This document shows positions 28,046-38,752 of a stretch of DNA of 64,000 nucleotides, one piece after another. The notes under the pieces are model-generated. The model did not search any database. It was not told the DNA's origin and worked only from the letters and a program-made list of their open reading frames with translations. Position 1 is the stretch's first letter; each line of letters opens with the position of its first letter. This DNA is from Anabaena sp. FACHB-1237. GTDB lineage: Bacteria; Cyanobacteriota; Cyanobacteriia; Cyanobacteriales; Nostocaceae. The position numbers and the translations under genes are program-made. The DNA lies in NCBI RefSeq assembly GCF_014696225.1, contig NZ_JACJPV010000004.1:62001-126000 (forward strand), given 5' to 3'.

Positions 28046-29566
28046 TTACGCTGTAGCTAAAAAGGTCTTCTTGTAATCAGCTAAGGCTGCTTTCAAAGCT
28101 GCTTCTTCTGCATCACCAAGAACTTTACTACTTTGTACTGGTTGGTAATATGAGTTACTACCACTCTTCAAGTAATCACGGAAACCTCTGACAAAGCTAG
28201 TAACTTGGTTAACAGCAATATCATCTAAATAACCGTTAATACCAGCATAAAGAATAGCTACTTGTTCCGCTACAGACAAAGGATCATTTTGAGGTTGTTT
28301 TAACAATTCCCGTAAGCGCACACCACGTGCCAACTGATCTTGAGTTGCTTTATCTAAGTCAGAGGCAAACTGTGCAAACGCTTGTAAATCATCAAACTGA
28401 GCTAACTCTAGTTTAATTTTACCTGCTACCTTCTTCATCGCCTTGGTTTGAGCCGCAGAACCCACACGGGATACAGAGATACCAGGGTTTACCGCAGGAC
28501 GAATACCAGAGTTGAATAAGTCAGAAGATAAGAAAATCTGACCATCAGTAATAGAAATTACATTGGTAGGAATGTAAGCAGATACGTCACCAGCTTGGGT
28601 TTCAATGATAGGTAATGCAGTCATACTACCTTTACCTAATTCATCGCTGAGTTTAGCAGCACGTTCTAACAAGCGAGAGTGAATATAGAATACATCTCCA
28701 GGATACGCTTCCCGACCGGGTGGACGACGTAAAAGCAAGGACATTTGGCGATAAGCCTGTGCTTGCTTAGATAAGTCATCATAAATTACTAAGGTAGCTT
28801 TGCCTTTATACATGAAGTATTCAGCAATGGTAGCTCCTGTGTAGGGTGCGAGGAATTGTAAAGTAGCAGGGTCACTAGCGTTAGCCGCTACAACCACTGT
28901 ATAGTCCATCGCGCCTTTTTCTTGTAAAGTTTGCACTACGTTAGCAACTGTAGAGGCTTTTTGACCCACAGCCACGTAAACACAAACTACATCTTCACCT
29001 TTTTGGTTAATAATGGTATCAATAGCGATCGCTGTTTTACCAGTTTGACGGTCACCAATGATTAATTCCCGTTGACCACGACCAATGGGAATCATAGAAT
29101 CAATTGCGGTAATACCTGTTTGCATGGGTTCATGCACAGAGCGCCGAGCAATAATCCCGGGAGCAGGGGATTCAATCAAACGGCTTTCGTTAGTTTTAAG
29201 ATCGCCTTTACCATCAATAGCGCGACCTAAAGCATCCACTACACGACCGATGAGAGCTTCACCTACACCTACTTGGGCAATTCTACCGGTAGCGGTTACA
29301 GAGCTACCTTCTTGAATATTGCGACCTTCGCCCATTAATACCGCACCAACGTTATCTTCTTCTAAGTTTTGTGCGATACCAACAGTACCATCTTCAAACT
29401 CTAACAATTCACCCGCCATAGCTTTTTCTAAGCCATAGATCCGAGCGATACCGTCACCCACTTGTAATACAGTACCAACATTAGCAACTTTAACCTCTTG
29501 GTCATATTGCTCGATCTGTTGTTGGATAATGCTGCTAATTTCGTCTGGTCTAATGGAAATGCTCAT
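28046..29566 (-). CDS. atpA: ATP synthase F1 subunit alpha
   Basis: 506 aa, normal length. Seen: Walker [10 protein letters not shown] (about 170-178), the start [22 protein letters not shown] with the delta-binding helix, [30 protein letters not shown], and [23 protein letters not shown] with the arginine that completes the beta site. Alpha binds nucleotide without hydrolysis and alternates with beta in the F1 head. It follows atpH by 89 bases. Its 3' spacer (28013-28040) has a 14-base tandem duplication, accaatcaccaaat. Confidence 0.99.
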   Translation of the reverse strand: MSISIRPDEISSIIQQQIEQYDQEVKVANVGTVLQVGDGIARIYGLEKAMAGELLEFEDGTVGIAQNLEEDNVGAVLMGEGRNIQEGSSVTATGRIAQVGVGEALIGRVVDALGRAIDGKGDLKTNESRLIESPAPGIIARRSVHEPMQTGITAIDSMIPIGRGQRELIIGDRQTGKTAIAIDTIINQKGEDVVCVYVAVGQKASTVANVVQTLQEKGAMDYTVVVAANASDPATLQFLAPYTGATIAEYFMYKGKATLVIYDDLSKQAQAYRQMSLLLRRPPGREAYPGDVFYIHSRLLERAAKLSDELGKGSMTALPIIETQAGDVSAYIPTNVISITDGQIFLSSDLFNSGIRPAVNPGISVSRVGSAAQTKAMKKVAGKIKLELAQFDDLQAFAQFASDLDKATQDQLARGVRLRELLKQPQNDPLSVAEQVAILYAGINGYLDDIAVNQVTSFVRGFRDYLKSGSNSYYQPVQSSKVLGDAEEAALKAALADYKKTFLATA

Positions 29567-29655
29567 GTTCCTATCTGTAATGTTCTTGTCTAAGACAGAA
29601 GAATGTTTTTCGATCTAGGATTTTTGCCACGTTAAAACCTGACAATAAACCCAAC

Positions 29656-30207
29656 CTAGTTAGCTAAACGCAAAGAAATGCGGCGTAATTGTCCGCGAAT
29701 ACTTGCATCAATAACTTGAGAACCAACTTTGATGACTACACCACCAATCAAATCGGGATCAATTTTAGTAGATACTTCCACTTCCCGCGCTTTAGTAATA
29801 GCTACCACTTTTTCTTTTACCTGTTGCAGTTGTGCATCGCTCAGTGCAACAGCAGAAGTAACCTCTGCCAAAACAGTTTGATTTAGTTGGCGTAACAAAG
29901 CCAAATACTGTTCTAAAATTGGCTCTAGAAAAGCAATGCGTCTTCTATCTACCAAAAACAGCAAAAAATTACGTAGGTAAGGATTCGCACCTTCCCCTAC
30001 AACCTGCTTAAGAAGATTTTTCTTGTTTTCAGGTGCAATAAAAGGGTTATCCAAATAATTTTGGAGTTCTTGACTACCTGAAAGCAAGCTAATCAATGTT
30101 CTTGCATCCGCACCAAATTCATCTGTTAAATTATTGGATTGGGCAATAGACAATAAAGCCTGTGCATAAGGCTGGGATATTTCGGCTGTAGCTGCATTAT
30201 TTTTCAT
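29656..30207 (-). CDS. atpH: ATP synthase F1 subunit delta
   Basis: 183 aa. Delta joins the top of F1 to the b/b' stalk. Seen: EISQPYAQALLSIAQSNNLTDEF at the N-terminus and the C-terminal pattern VSTKIDPDLIGGVVIKVGSQVIDASIRGQLRRISLRL. Its ATG lies two bases after the atpF stop, so the two are translationally linked. Confidence 0.97.
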   Translation of the reverse strand: MKNNAATAEISQPYAQALLSIAQSNNLTDEFGADARTLISLLSGSQELQNYLDNPFIAPENKKNLLKQVVGEGANPYLRNFLLFLVDRRRIAFLEPILEQYLALLRQLNQTVLAEVTSAVALSDAQLQQVKEKVVAITKAREVEVSTKIDPDLIGGVVIKVGSQVIDASIRGQLRRISLRLAN

Positions 30208-30209
30208 CT

Positions 30210-30770
30210 TTAAGCCCCCAGTTGTGCAATGCTTCGCTCAATTAGAGTTTGTTGGGCATCATCACTAATACCCTCCCCTAATCGAGATTCAGCTTTCTTC
30301 AACGCTAAGGCCACAACTTGTTGCTTGAGTTGAGCGATCGCCCGATCTCTTTCAGCATTCAAATCAGCCGCCGCAGTTGCCTGTAATTTTTGTACATCCA
30401 CCTCAGCCTGAGCCAAAATAGCCGTCTTAGCAGCTTCAGCCTTTTCCTGAGCCGAATTAACGATTCTTTGTGCTTCTTGTTGCGCCTGCTTCAACTGTTC
30501 CTCAGCCGTAGTCAAAGAACTCTTAGCTTCGCTTAACCGAGACTCTGCATCTTGAATAGCACTTTCAATAGTTGAACGACGTTCATTCAAGATGTTAGTT
30601 AAAACATTGCGTCCAAAGTAGAATAGTATACCAATCAGAATTACTAAATTAATTAGATTGGTTTCCAGGATGTCTAAATTTAGACCGAAACCGCCTTCTG
30701 CTGCGCCTTCTGCCATTTCAGAGTGGACAGCTTCTGCGGCAAGAAATAAAAAGTTGCCCATGTTACCCAT
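30210..30770 (-). CDS. atpF: ATP synthase F0 subunit b
   Basis: 186 aa. One membrane helix ([20 protein letters not shown], about 34-53) followed by a long polar helix of the peripheral stalk ([38 protein letters not shown]). The first 30 residues with the [11 protein letters not shown] stretch may be a processed leader, as in chloroplast and cyanobacterial b subunits. A second ATG at 30761 is possible. It lies between atpF' and atpH. Confidence 0.97.
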   Translation of the reverse strand: MGNMGNFLFLAAEAVHSEMAEGAAEGGFGLNLDILETNLINLVILIGILFYFGRNVLTNILNERRSTIESAIQDAESRLSEAKSSLTTAEEQLKQAQQEAQRIVNSAQEKAEAAKTAILAQAEVDVQKLQATAAADLNAERDRAIAQLKQQVVALALKKAESRLGEGISDDAQQTLIERSIAQLGA

Positions 30771-30914
30771 CTACAAGTGCGCTGTTCGCTTGGTAATTCA
30801 TTAATCCGATAGTGCTATGGTTCCATAGCACCAGTTTGATGAGATCACAATTGTCAAAGTATAAAAACCCTGAAAACAGGATTTTACTTGATGACTCCTG
30901 GTATCTAGTTTGAC

Positions 30915-31346
30915 CTATTTCACCAAAGCAGGTCCTAACAGTTTTTCTAGAATTTGGTTGCTGAGTGCATCAACTTGTGCTTCCAGCGTAGCCATAGCTG
31001 CTTGTTTTTGTTGTTCTATTTCCTTAGCAGCCTGTTCTCTTTGAACCTGTCCTTCCTGTTGTGCTTGGGCTATTTTTTGTGCTGTAATTTTCTTCGCTTC
31101 ATTTTGAGCAGCTTCTATAGTTAATTGAGACTGCCGACGAGCCGATGCTAACTGCTGCTCATACTCACCCGCTAAACGTTCTGCCTTAGCCAAGCGTTCA
31201 CGAGCATCCAGGTTATTGGTGCGAATATAATTATCACGATCATCCAATACCTTAGTCAGAGGCTTATAGAAAATTACATTTAACACAGCTGCCAGCAACA
31301 GAAATTGCAATGCCATCAAAGGCAAAGTAGCATCGAAATCAAACAT
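30915..31346 (-). CDS. atpF': ATP synthase F0 subunit b'
   Basis: 143 aa from the ATG at 31346, which has gaggag a few bases upstream; the frame stays open to 31442 but that part is spacer. Sequence: [20 protein letters not shown] (membrane helix), [19 protein letters not shown], then a heptad-rich helix to the end. Phototrophs use a b/b' heterodimer in place of a b homodimer. The gene is separated from atpE by a 121-base spacer with heptamer repeats and from atpF by 144 bases. Confidence 0.97.
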   Translation of the reverse strand: MFDFDATLPLMALQFLLLAAVLNVIFYKPLTKVLDDRDNYIRTNNLDARERLAKAERLAGEYEQQLASARRQSQLTIEAAQNEAKKITAQKIAQAQQEGQVQREQAAKEIEQQKQAAMATLEAQVDALSNQILEKLLGPALVK

Positions 31347-31431
31347 TTCTCTCCTCTTTCGCTGGAATAGTAATTTTCCCAGACTGACAAAATTATGCTG
31401 CGAGGTACGAGGTGGGAAGTACAGGGTTAAT

Positions 31432-31450
31432 GCACTCCGCACTCCGCACC
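31432..31450. repeat. Heptamer STRR inside the atp operon
   Basis: gcactcc twice (31432-31445) plus gcacc, in the spacer between atpE and atpF'. The 60 bases on its upstream side also hold gcgaggtacgaggtgggaag, another repeat-like run. It shows that these arrays are tolerated inside an essential operon. Confidence 0.7.
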
Positions 31451-31467
31451 CTAAAACTTTCTTTTAC

Positions 31468-31761
<294 letters not shown>

Positions 31762-31844
31762 CTAGATGTGTATAATTGACACTGCACTAGGTTCTTAATG
31801 GGAGCAAGTTGCTCGTCTGAACTGTGCTTTGAACATGAAGGGTT

Positions 31845-32600
31845 TTAATGTTCCTCATGTCCTTCTTCACCATGACCTTCCATAGCTTCATGAATGTATG
31901 CACCTGCTAAGGTAGCAAATACTAGAGCTTGGATAGCGCTGGTGAATAGACCTAAAGCCATTACTGGCAAAGGTATAAATAAAGGTACAAGTAGTACCAA
32001 TACTGCTACCACTAATTCATCCGCCAATATATTTCCAAATAGACGGAAACTTAGGGAGAGGGGCTTTGTGAAATCTTCGAGAATAGCAATGGGTAATAAA
32101 ACCGGAGTAGGCTCAATATACTTCTTAAAGTAACCTAAACCCCGCTTGCTAAATCCGGCATAGAAATACGCCAAGGAAGTTAACAAGGCCAATGCCACAG
32201 TTGTATTGATATCGTTGGTAGGTGCTGCTAATTCACCAGAAGGTAGTTTAATTAACTTCCAAGGAATTAAAGCTCCTGACCAATTTGATACGAAGATAAA
32301 CAAGAATAGCGTACCAATAAATGGTACCCAAGGACGATACTCTTTTTCTCCGAGTTGGTTTTTCGCTAGATCCCGAATAAATTCTAAGGCATATTCCATC
32401 AAATTTTGGATGCCTTTAGGAATTTTTTGGGCATTTCTGGTGGCTGCTAAAGAAGCGATCACTAGGATACCAATTACAAACCATGAGGTCAAAAATACTT
32501 GCCCATGAATTTTAAGACCACCTAGTTGCCACAGAAAATGATGACCTACTTCCAACTCAGCCAGGGGAAAAGCGTTAAAGGCGTTTAAGACACTAAGCAT
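31845..32600 (-). CDS. atpB: ATP synthase F0 subunit a
   Basis: 251 aa. Proton half-channel subunit with five to six membrane helices. Seen: the essential arginine in [26 protein letters not shown], the PNDINTT-like stretch [21 protein letters not shown], and a His/Glu-rich C-terminus ([15 protein letters not shown]). First F0 core gene after atpI, 195 bases downstream of it. Confidence 0.98.
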   Translation of the reverse strand: MLSVLNAFNAFPLAELEVGHHFLWQLGGLKIHGQVFLTSWFVIGILVIASLAATRNAQKIPKGIQNLMEYALEFIRDLAKNQLGEKEYRPWVPFIGTLFLFIFVSNWSGALIPWKLIKLPSGELAAPTNDINTTVALALLTSLAYFYAGFSKRGLGYFKKYIEPTPVLLPIAILEDFTKPLSLSFRLFGNILADELVVAVLVLLVPLFIPLPVMALGLFTSAIQALVFATLAGAYIHEAMEGHGEEGHEEH

Positions 32601-32795
32601 GGGCTTTCTTCAAACTTCAAAAATTTTCCCCAAACATCGAGGATATTTGCTAAGTTTAATTGGCGGTTATAAACTACGTCTACACAGGTTAAACCCACAT
32701 TCATGGGAGAAAAACCTATTTTTTCGACTCCACAAAGGCGGAATTTATTTGTGTAGCCGCGACTTTTATCCGCCTTTAGTTGACAGATATCAACT

Positions 32796-33239
32796 TTAAG
32801 ATTCAGTAATGAATGCAGTTTGCACCATATAAAGAAGGAGCGTAGCCTTATAGGTGAGAAACCCCAAAAATATAGGCAGAATATGTAGCTGATGCCATTG
32901 ACTTGCCAATATAATCGGTATAGCGATCAGAGCAAAACGATTTTTACTCAAACCTTTTTTTTCGCCACCAAGCCTCTCCACATCTTTAGCCAGCATTTTT
33001 AAGTAAACCACACCTGTACACGCCCCAATTAAATAATTTAGGGCAATGTTCAAAGAATAAAAAATCCACACAGAGATAAAAATAATCCCCGTCAACACAA
33101 GGGTGATTGCTAACAACTTCTGATAAAGTTGATAGAACTCTTGCATAGATGTATCATCTGGCTTTGTGTCTTCAAAACCAGCTTGAGCATCTTGTTGTGT
33201 TGTCTGATTCGGCTCGATGGGTTCGTCTGACAAGCTCAC
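32796..33239 (-). CDS. atpI: ATP synthase subunit I (Atp1)
   Basis: 147 aa. First gene of the cyanobacterial atp operon; AtpI/Atp1 proteins help assemble the c ring. Seen: an acidic N-terminal tail of about 35 residues and four hydrophobic helices, including [45 protein letters not shown]. The start is GTG with no clear ribosome-binding site; the next Met (33146) would cut the acidic tail and keep all helices. The operon promoter should lie in the gene-free stretch above 33240. Confidence 0.9.
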   Translation of the reverse strand: MSLSDEPIEPNQTTQQDAQAGFEDTKPDDTSMQEFYQLYQKLLAITLVLTGIIFISVWIFYSLNIALNYLIGACTGVVYLKMLAKDVERLGGEKKGLSKNRFALIAIPIILASQWHQLHILPIFLGFLTYKATLLLYMVQTAFITES

Positions 33240-33878
33240 GGGATTAAGAACCGATACAGCTAATATAAGGTGACTTTACGTTCAGTCAATAGGATCATAT
33301 CATGTTCTGGTAACAATACTTTAGAAAAAAACAATTAACTTATTTTTTCTATTTTTTCTGGAGGAAGATCGTTAGAAAATGATCTGCTAGTAGTCCAAGT
33401 TGCTAATAGAAGTCAGAAGTCAATACAAAGAAACAACTATCTATCTATTATTATCTATAATAATGATAGCGTTCGCAGGTTTTTTTGTTACCTATCTCTC
33501 CTTTTTACTTCGATTTGAGAGCCTTTCGTGTATAACTAGCAACTTAATTTAGTAAACATTGACAGGATCAACCAAATATCAGGTATGAGTTTTAGAGATT
33601 TTGACATAATTTTTTGATGATTTTTCAGCGACAGTTTCCCTCACTATAGGTATGGCTATGGCTATTCATCGGAAGTTAATCGCTAAAAGCCTGAAATGAC
33701 GGATTTTCGTTCATGCACATGATGGTGAACTTGTACAGTACCTAAGTCCTATTTTTGTATAATTTTTGTATAATTTTTGTATAATTTCTATAAGATTTTT
33801 GATCTGATATTGATGTTTGCTAAATTATCAGGTATTATCTAATACAATAAAAATTAAAATGAATCTTAATTAACTAGT
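33240..33878. other. Gene-free spacer between atp operon and potC
   Basis: About 640 bases with divergent genes on both sides. The left part should hold the atp operon promoter (minus strand). The right part holds a triple 11-base repeat (listed separately). No remnant of potA, potB or potD was found by reading all frames by eye. Confidence 0.5.
33751..33785 (+). promoter_or_regulatory. Three tandem TATAAT boxes on an 11-bp repeat
   Basis: The unit atttttgtata is repeated three times (33751, 33762, 33773), placing TATAAT at 33758-33763, 33769-33774 and 33780-33785, 94-116 bases upstream of the potC ATG. Each could serve as a -10 element on nearly the same face of the helix. Promoter use is an inference. 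Confidence 0.45.
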
Positions 33879-34682
33879 ATGAATATATATAAAAAAAAGA
33901 AGAAACTGTCTGTAATTTGGCAAGCGGTTTTTGCAATAGTAATATTTATATTTATGTATTTGCCAATTTTTGTACTAGCTTTTTATAGCTTTAATCAATC
34001 TCCTTACAGTGCTAAATGGCAAGGGTTTACACTACAATGGTATGCAAAACTATTTGCTGATGAGCGCATTTTGTCAGGATTGTATAATAGTTTACTGGTT
34101 GGTGCTTGTGCGGTAGGTGTTGCGGCAGTTTTGGGAACTTTAATGGCTGTGGGTTTAGCACGTTATGAGTTTCCGGGAAAAAAATTATACCAGGGAATTT
34201 CTTATTTACCGTTATTAATTCCTGATATTGCGATCGCTGTATCTACCTTAGTATGTTTAGCTGCATTTGCTATTCCTTTAAGCATTTTGACAATTATAGC
34301 GTCACATATAGTATTTTGTTTAGCATATATTGGATTAGTTGTGTCCTCAAGGATGAATAATATTGACCCCCATTTAGAAGAAGCAGCTTTAGATTTAGGT
34401 GCTACGCCTATACAGGCTTTTATGCTTGTATTATTACCTCAATTAATGCCTGCGATTATTTCTGGATGTTTATTAGCATTTGTATTGAGTTTAGATGATT
34501 TTTTAATTGCGAGTTTTACTGCGGGAAGTGGTGCGAATACATTACCTATAGAAATTTTTAGCAGAATTAGAACGGGAGTTAAACCGGATATTAATGCTTT
34601 AAGTGTAATGTTGATTTCTGTAACGGGTATTGTGGCTTTAATTGCGGAGTTGATTAGAAATAGTGGAGAAAATAGAGAGTGA
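33879..34682 (+). CDS. potC: Spermidine/putrescine-type ABC transporter permease (PotC-like)
   Basis: 267 aa, six membrane helices. The EAA loop that meets the ATPase is clear: EEAALDLGATPIQAFMLVLLPQLMPAI. The start (VFAIVIFIFMYLPIFVLAFYSFNQS) and SLDDFLIASFTAGSGANTLPIEIFSRIR near 208-236 are typical of PotC. PotC normally pairs with PotB and works with PotA and a binding protein; none is adjacent here, and the genes on both sides are unrelated. Either the partners lie elsewhere or this is a leftover. The gene itself shows no damage. It ends two bases before the convergent Toprim-like gene. Confidence 0.88.
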   Translation: MNIYKKKKKLSVIWQAVFAIVIFIFMYLPIFVLAFYSFNQSPYSAKWQGFTLQWYAKLFADERILSGLYNSLLVGACAVGVAAVLGTLMAVGLARYEFPGKKLYQGISYLPLLIPDIAIAVSTLVCLAAFAIPLSILTIIASHIVFCLAYIGLVVSSRMNNIDPHLEEAALDLGATPIQAFMLVLLPQLMPAIISGCLLAFVLSLDDFLIASFTAGSGANTLPIEIFSRIRTGVKPDINALSVMLISVTGIVALIAELIRNSGENRE

Positions 34683-34684
34683 TA

Positions 34685-35686
34685 TTAATTCAAAGTACAA
34701 AAATGTTTTAAAAACCGCATAAAAGCAGGAATATGATATTTAGCATAATTACTCTGTTCTGAGTAAAATTTAGCTATTTCGAGTAATAATTGATCCCTAA
34801 ATACCTCCTTTGTATTAGTCCAATCACTAGGCGGTGTCATAGCTTCCCAGTAATTCTCTTGAGTGTTTTTATCCTTAACTTTTTTAAGCATTAATAGTGC
34901 ATAAATTAACTCATTTTTGCGTATTTTATCTGAAGAATTTTCAAACTGTTCTTTCCATGAATCACGTAACTTTTCTAAATCTGTACAATTTAATCCTGAA
35001 CAATGACCAATGCGATTAGAAACCTTTGATAAGTTATTTTCTAGATCATTGCTATTAATAATAGCATTTGCCATAGTAATATAAATATCTTCAAGAATAA
35101 GTTTTTGACCGTTATACATAGGAACATTGATATAATTATCAAAAACTTTTTGTAGTTCAGGAATAATAAAATATGCTTCTTTGTGAATTAATCCTGTTAC
35201 CCAAATACGATGATTTATAGCATTTTCTTCATTAACTTGACCTTGCTGATAAAGATTTAAGAAAATTTCCTCTGTATTAGAAAAATTGTAATTATCAATA
35301 TTTTGGGACTCTAAATCTATATCAACAATAGCAAACAGATTATTAGGATTTAAGCGTGACTCTCTAGTATCTTCTGATTTTTGACTGTCTTCTTCATGTA
35401 ATTCTAGAATTTTAAAATAAGTTTGTATAACATCTGATCTACCTTTGCAATTAAAAAATTCTGGTATATATCCAGTTCTTCCCCTGGGAAAACACCTTTT
35501 ATAAAAATATGCATCGTGCCACTGTTCCATTTTTCCATAATTCGCTACTGTTTTCCTATCTAAGATAGGATTATCTAAGATGCTGCCTTGACCTTCACAC
35601 AGTACCACGATTTTACTTTTGTTAATTCTTGGACTTTTGATAATTATTTTACAATGTTGTATGAGTAGTTCTTGATAAGTATTCAT
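34685..35686 (-). CDS. Toprim-like (OLD-nuclease-type) protein, partner of the ATPase
   Basis: 333 aa. Residues 24-35 (SKIVVLCEGQGS, Glu31) and 117-127 (LFAIVDIDLES, Asp122-x-Asp124) match the Toprim hallmark, a glutamate after a beta strand and a later DxD, as in OLD-family and DUF4435-type nucleases. The rest is helical with no named domain; ends FMRFLKHFC. The ATG overlaps the ATPase stop (ATGA), so the two are one unit. By analogy to OLD, PARIS and Gabija, an ATPase plus Toprim pair suggests phage defence, but I cannot match it to one of these families. Nuclease activity is inferred. Confidence 0.7.
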   Translation of the reverse strand: MNTYQELLIQHCKIIIKSPRINKSKIVVLCEGQGSILDNPILDRKTVANYGKMEQWHDAYFYKRCFPRGRTGYIPEFFNCKGRSDVIQTYFKILELHEEDSQKSEDTRESRLNPNNLFAIVDIDLESQNIDNYNFSNTEEIFLNLYQQGQVNEENAINHRIWVTGLIHKEAYFIIPELQKVFDNYINVPMYNGQKLILEDIYITMANAIINSNDLENNLSKVSNRIGHCSGLNCTDLEKLRDSWKEQFENSSDKIRKNELIYALLMLKKVKDKNTQENYWEAMTPPSDWTNTKEVFRDQLLLEIAKFYSEQSNYAKYHIPAFMRFLKHFCTLN

Positions 35687-37161
35687 AATGCAATATTATT
35701 ATCTGATTTGATGAGTTTTGGTTCTAATTCCCTAATATGAGCAGGTGTAACTGCTCCACATAATTCATAAGAGTGAGTTGCTAGAATATATTGATTACTA
35801 GGAGACCATTGTTCTAAATCTCTAATTATTTCATATTGCCAATCTGGATGAAATCCTATTTCAATTTCATCCATAAGAACAATAGAATTTTCAATTTTAT
35901 TATATTTAAGCCACATATAAATACTCAGTCTTTTTAATTCACCATGACTTAAATCTTCAGGATAAAGTTCAATATTTTCATGATTTGTATCTAACTTAAA
36001 TGTGATTTTAGAAAAATCTGTAGAAATGTTCACTGTTTTATTAGCTAATAATAAATTCAAATCATCCAATAATGCTTTATATTTGTTACCATACTCACCT
36101 TCAGTTTCAACAGCAGTTTTAGAATCTTCTTCAAGAGCACTTTTGAAGACTTTAATCAATAAGTCTACTGGAGCAAAATCATAAGTAAAAAATCCTGATA
36201 AGTCTGATTTATACGATTTTAACTCTGAATTATAATCTCTCTCAGTATTTTGTTCAAATAATAGCCTTCTGTATTTCTGATCAGTAAATAGAAAAACTTG
36301 AGTAATAGGAGCAGCTAAAAATATTTTATTGGATACTTCATTTAACCAGGCTTCTGCTTTATTGATATCTAAATTATTACCGATTTTGCATAATAAAAAT
36401 TCTTCCTCATCTTTATCAACTTCTGAAGAATAATTACATATATATATAATGTTATTTTCATGTAAATATTCAGATATCCTTTGAACTACAATTTCTAGTT
36501 TTTCTTTCTCCTGGTAAGATTCGTCAAGATTTATGTTATATATCTCAAGTATGTCTTCAACTTCTTGCTTGAACTCTTCAATTGTTAGATTTCGAGGTAT
36601 TCTTCTCCGTTTAATTGTTCTATAGTCCAAAGTGAATTCACTTAGAATCTCTCTAAGCCGTCTACCTTTAATATCTTCGTTTTCTAGTTCTTGAGCAATT
36701 TCTAATTTATTAATTGCTTTTTCTATTTGTTCAATATCTTGTTCTATGTTAGAAACCTTTTTGTTAATATTCTCTAGTTTTTTAAAATTGTATAATCGCA
36801 AATTTTCCTGATTTTGGTATTCCTTATCTTTTGTTAAGGTATTTTCAATATAACTGTTATGACAAGCGAAAAATTCGATATCAACTTCTTTTTCACCATC
36901 CCAAATCTTAATAATAGCTAATAACCTATCAAGACAATCATCATTAGGTGTAAAACCATGTAGTAAATTGTTTATAAAAATTTTTCTTTCTGGGTTTATG
37001 CTGCAATGTAATAATACAAAAATCAATTGTAAAAGTGTGCTTTTACCACCTCCATTGAGACTACCTAAAGGAAAAATATTAGGGATAAATCGTCTATCAA
37101 ACGTAATATTAACATCTTTCAAAACTCGAAAATCGGGTACTTGAACTTGTAGTAACTTCAT
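35683..37161 (-). CDS. ABC/SMC-like AAA ATPase with coiled coil
   Basis: 492 aa. Walker A is GSLNGGGKST (33-42), the ABC signature LSHGE (404-408), Walker B IVLMDEIE (427-434) with HPD after it, and the H-loop THS (462-464): a complete ABC-type ATPase of the AAA_21/OLD kind. Residues about 125-230 are a predicted coiled coil (NINKKVSNIEQDIEQIEKAINKL). The NGGGKST form replaces the usual NGSGKST. The gene is AT-rich and coding density of Lys/Asn/Ile is higher than in housekeeping neighbours. It is first of the two-gene unit with the Toprim-like protein. Confidence 0.88.
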   Translation of the reverse strand: MKLLQVQVPDFRVLKDVNITFDRRFIPNIFPLGSLNGGGKSTLLQLIFVLLHCSINPERKIFINNLLHGFTPNDDCLDRLLAIIKIWDGEKEVDIEFFACHNSYIENTLTKDKEYQNQENLRLYNFKKLENINKKVSNIEQDIEQIEKAINKLEIAQELENEDIKGRRLREILSEFTLDYRTIKRRRIPRNLTIEEFKQEVEDILEIYNINLDESYQEKEKLEIVVQRISEYLHENNIIYICNYSSEVDKDEEEFLLCKIGNNLDINKAEAWLNEVSNKIFLAAPITQVFLFTDQKYRRLLFEQNTERDYNSELKSYKSDLSGFFTYDFAPVDLLIKVFKSALEEDSKTAVETEGEYGNKYKALLDDLNLLLANKTVNISTDFSKITFKLDTNHENIELYPEDLSHGELKRLSIYMWLKYNKIENSIVLMDEIEIGFHPDWQYEIIRDLEQWSPSNQYILATHSYELCGAVTPAHIRELEPKLIKSDNNIAL

Positions 37162-37294
37162 GTGAATTTTCTTCCCTAAAAAATATTAGATATAATATTA
37201 GATATTTTGATTATGCTCTTAACACATAGTCATAGTTAACTTCATCATAATTGATTTAGGGTGGGCATTACCCACCATTAAACTTGATAATATC

Positions 37295-38530
37295 TTACAC
37301 CTTAAAATTAGCGGTAATTCGTTTCATTGCTTCCTGCACATTTTCCCGACTATTAAATGCAGAAATACGGAAATAACCCTCTCCCGCAGCACCAAAACCA
37401 GAACCAGGTGTACCAACTACATTAAAGGTAGCTAATAGTTTATCAAAAAATTCCCAACTAGATAAACCATGAGGAGTTTTTACCCATACATAGGGAGCAT
37501 TGACTCCACCATACACTTTTAAACCTGCCCTAGTCAACTCTTGGCGAATAATCTTAGCATTTTCTAGGTAGAAACTGATTAAAGCTTGGGTTTGGGCTTT
37601 TCCTGCATCGGAATAAACCGCTTCTGCACCTCTTTGAACAATGTAGGAAACGCCATTAAATTTGGTAGACTGACGACGATTCCATAATTTCCATAATTCT
37701 ACATTAGAACCGTCGGCGGCTTTAGCTGTTAAGGTTTTGGGAACTACAGTTAAAGCGCAACGAGTTCCGGTAAAACCTGCATTTTTAGAGAAGGAACGAA
37801 ATTCAATAGCGCAGTCTCTCGCGCCTTCAATTTCATAAATGGAATGGGGTAAGGTGGTATCTGTGATAAATGCTTCGTAAGCTGCATCGAAGAAGATAAT
37901 TGAACTATGAGCTTTGGCATAGTTTACCCATGCTTGCAAATGTTCTTTAGTGGCAGTTGCACCGGTGGGGTTATTGGGAAAGCAAAGATAAATTAAGTCA
38001 ACTTTTTCGCTGGGTATCTCTGCGGTGAAATTGTTTTCGGCGGTGACAGGTAAATATACTAAACCACCATATTCGCCTTTTTCGTTAGCATCTCCGGTAT
38101 TACCTGCCATGACGTTAGTATCTACATAAACGGGGTACACGGGGTCAGTAACGGCGATAATGTTATTTTTGCCAAAAATATCGAGAATGTTGCCTGTATC
38201 GCACTTAGAACCGTCGGAAATGAAGATTTCATCGGCTTCTATGGCTGCTCCTCTAGCTTGGAAGTCATGGATGGCTATTTTTTCTCTTAACCAAGCATAA
38301 CCTTGTTCTGGACCATATCCTTTAAAAGTTGAGCGATCGCCCATATCTGCTACAGCTTGAATCATTGCATTTCTACAAGCCTCTGGTAAAGGTTCGGTAA
38401 CATCACCTATACCTAAACGAATAATTTTAGCGTCTGGGTTAGCTTGGGCAAAAGCATTGACTCGACGGGCAATTTCTGGGAATAGATAACCAGCTTTAAG
38501 TTTGAGGTAGTTGTCGTTAATTGTAGCCAT
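37295..38530 (-). CDS. dapL: LL-diaminopimelate aminotransferase
   Basis: 411 aa, standard length. This PLP enzyme converts tetrahydrodipicolinate straight to LL-diaminopimelate in lysine and peptidoglycan synthesis in cyanobacteria and plants. Seen: [48 protein letters not shown] motif [18 protein letters not shown], and the PLP lysine in [16 protein letters not shown]. The glycine-rich end [25 protein letters not shown] is intact. Single gene, 130 bases from the ATPase start. Confidence 0.98.
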   Translation of the reverse strand: MATINDNYLKLKAGYLFPEIARRVNAFAQANPDAKIIRLGIGDVTEPLPEACRNAMIQAVADMGDRSTFKGYGPEQGYAWLREKIAIHDFQARGAAIEADEIFISDGSKCDTGNILDIFGKNNIIAVTDPVYPVYVDTNVMAGNTGDANEKGEYGGLVYLPVTAENNFTAEIPSEKVDLIYLCFPNNPTGATATKEHLQAWVNYAKAHSSIIFFDAAYEAFITDTTLPHSIYEIEGARDCAIEFRSFSKNAGFTGTRCALTVVPKTLTAKAADGSNVELWKLWNRRQSTKFNGVSYIVQRGAEAVYSDAGKAQTQALISFYLENAKIIRQELTRAGLKVYGGVNAPYVWVKTPHGLSSWEFFDKLLATFNVVGTPGSGFGAAGEGYFRISAFNSRENVQEAMKRITANFKV

Positions 38531-38752
38531 ACTGACAAAGAAAATTTCACAAAAAACATAATTATATCATGTTCATTTCCATAGTTCTTATTTTTGTGGG
38601 AATTAATTGGTTATTGTTGGAAATAATTTGTACATTTACTGGATTTTATAACAGAAATATAACAGTCTTTTTCCAGGTGTAAATTACTCATATTCATGTA
38701 TAATCAATATAAGAGATTATCAAAAAAACATCAAAATTTAGGACAGTGAAAA

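Noticed and set aside
34685..37161. Naming the pair as PARIS or Gabija
   Set aside because: Domain types fit in general, but no family-specific motif was recognised and Gabija fuses ATPase and Toprim in one protein; kept as a candidate only.
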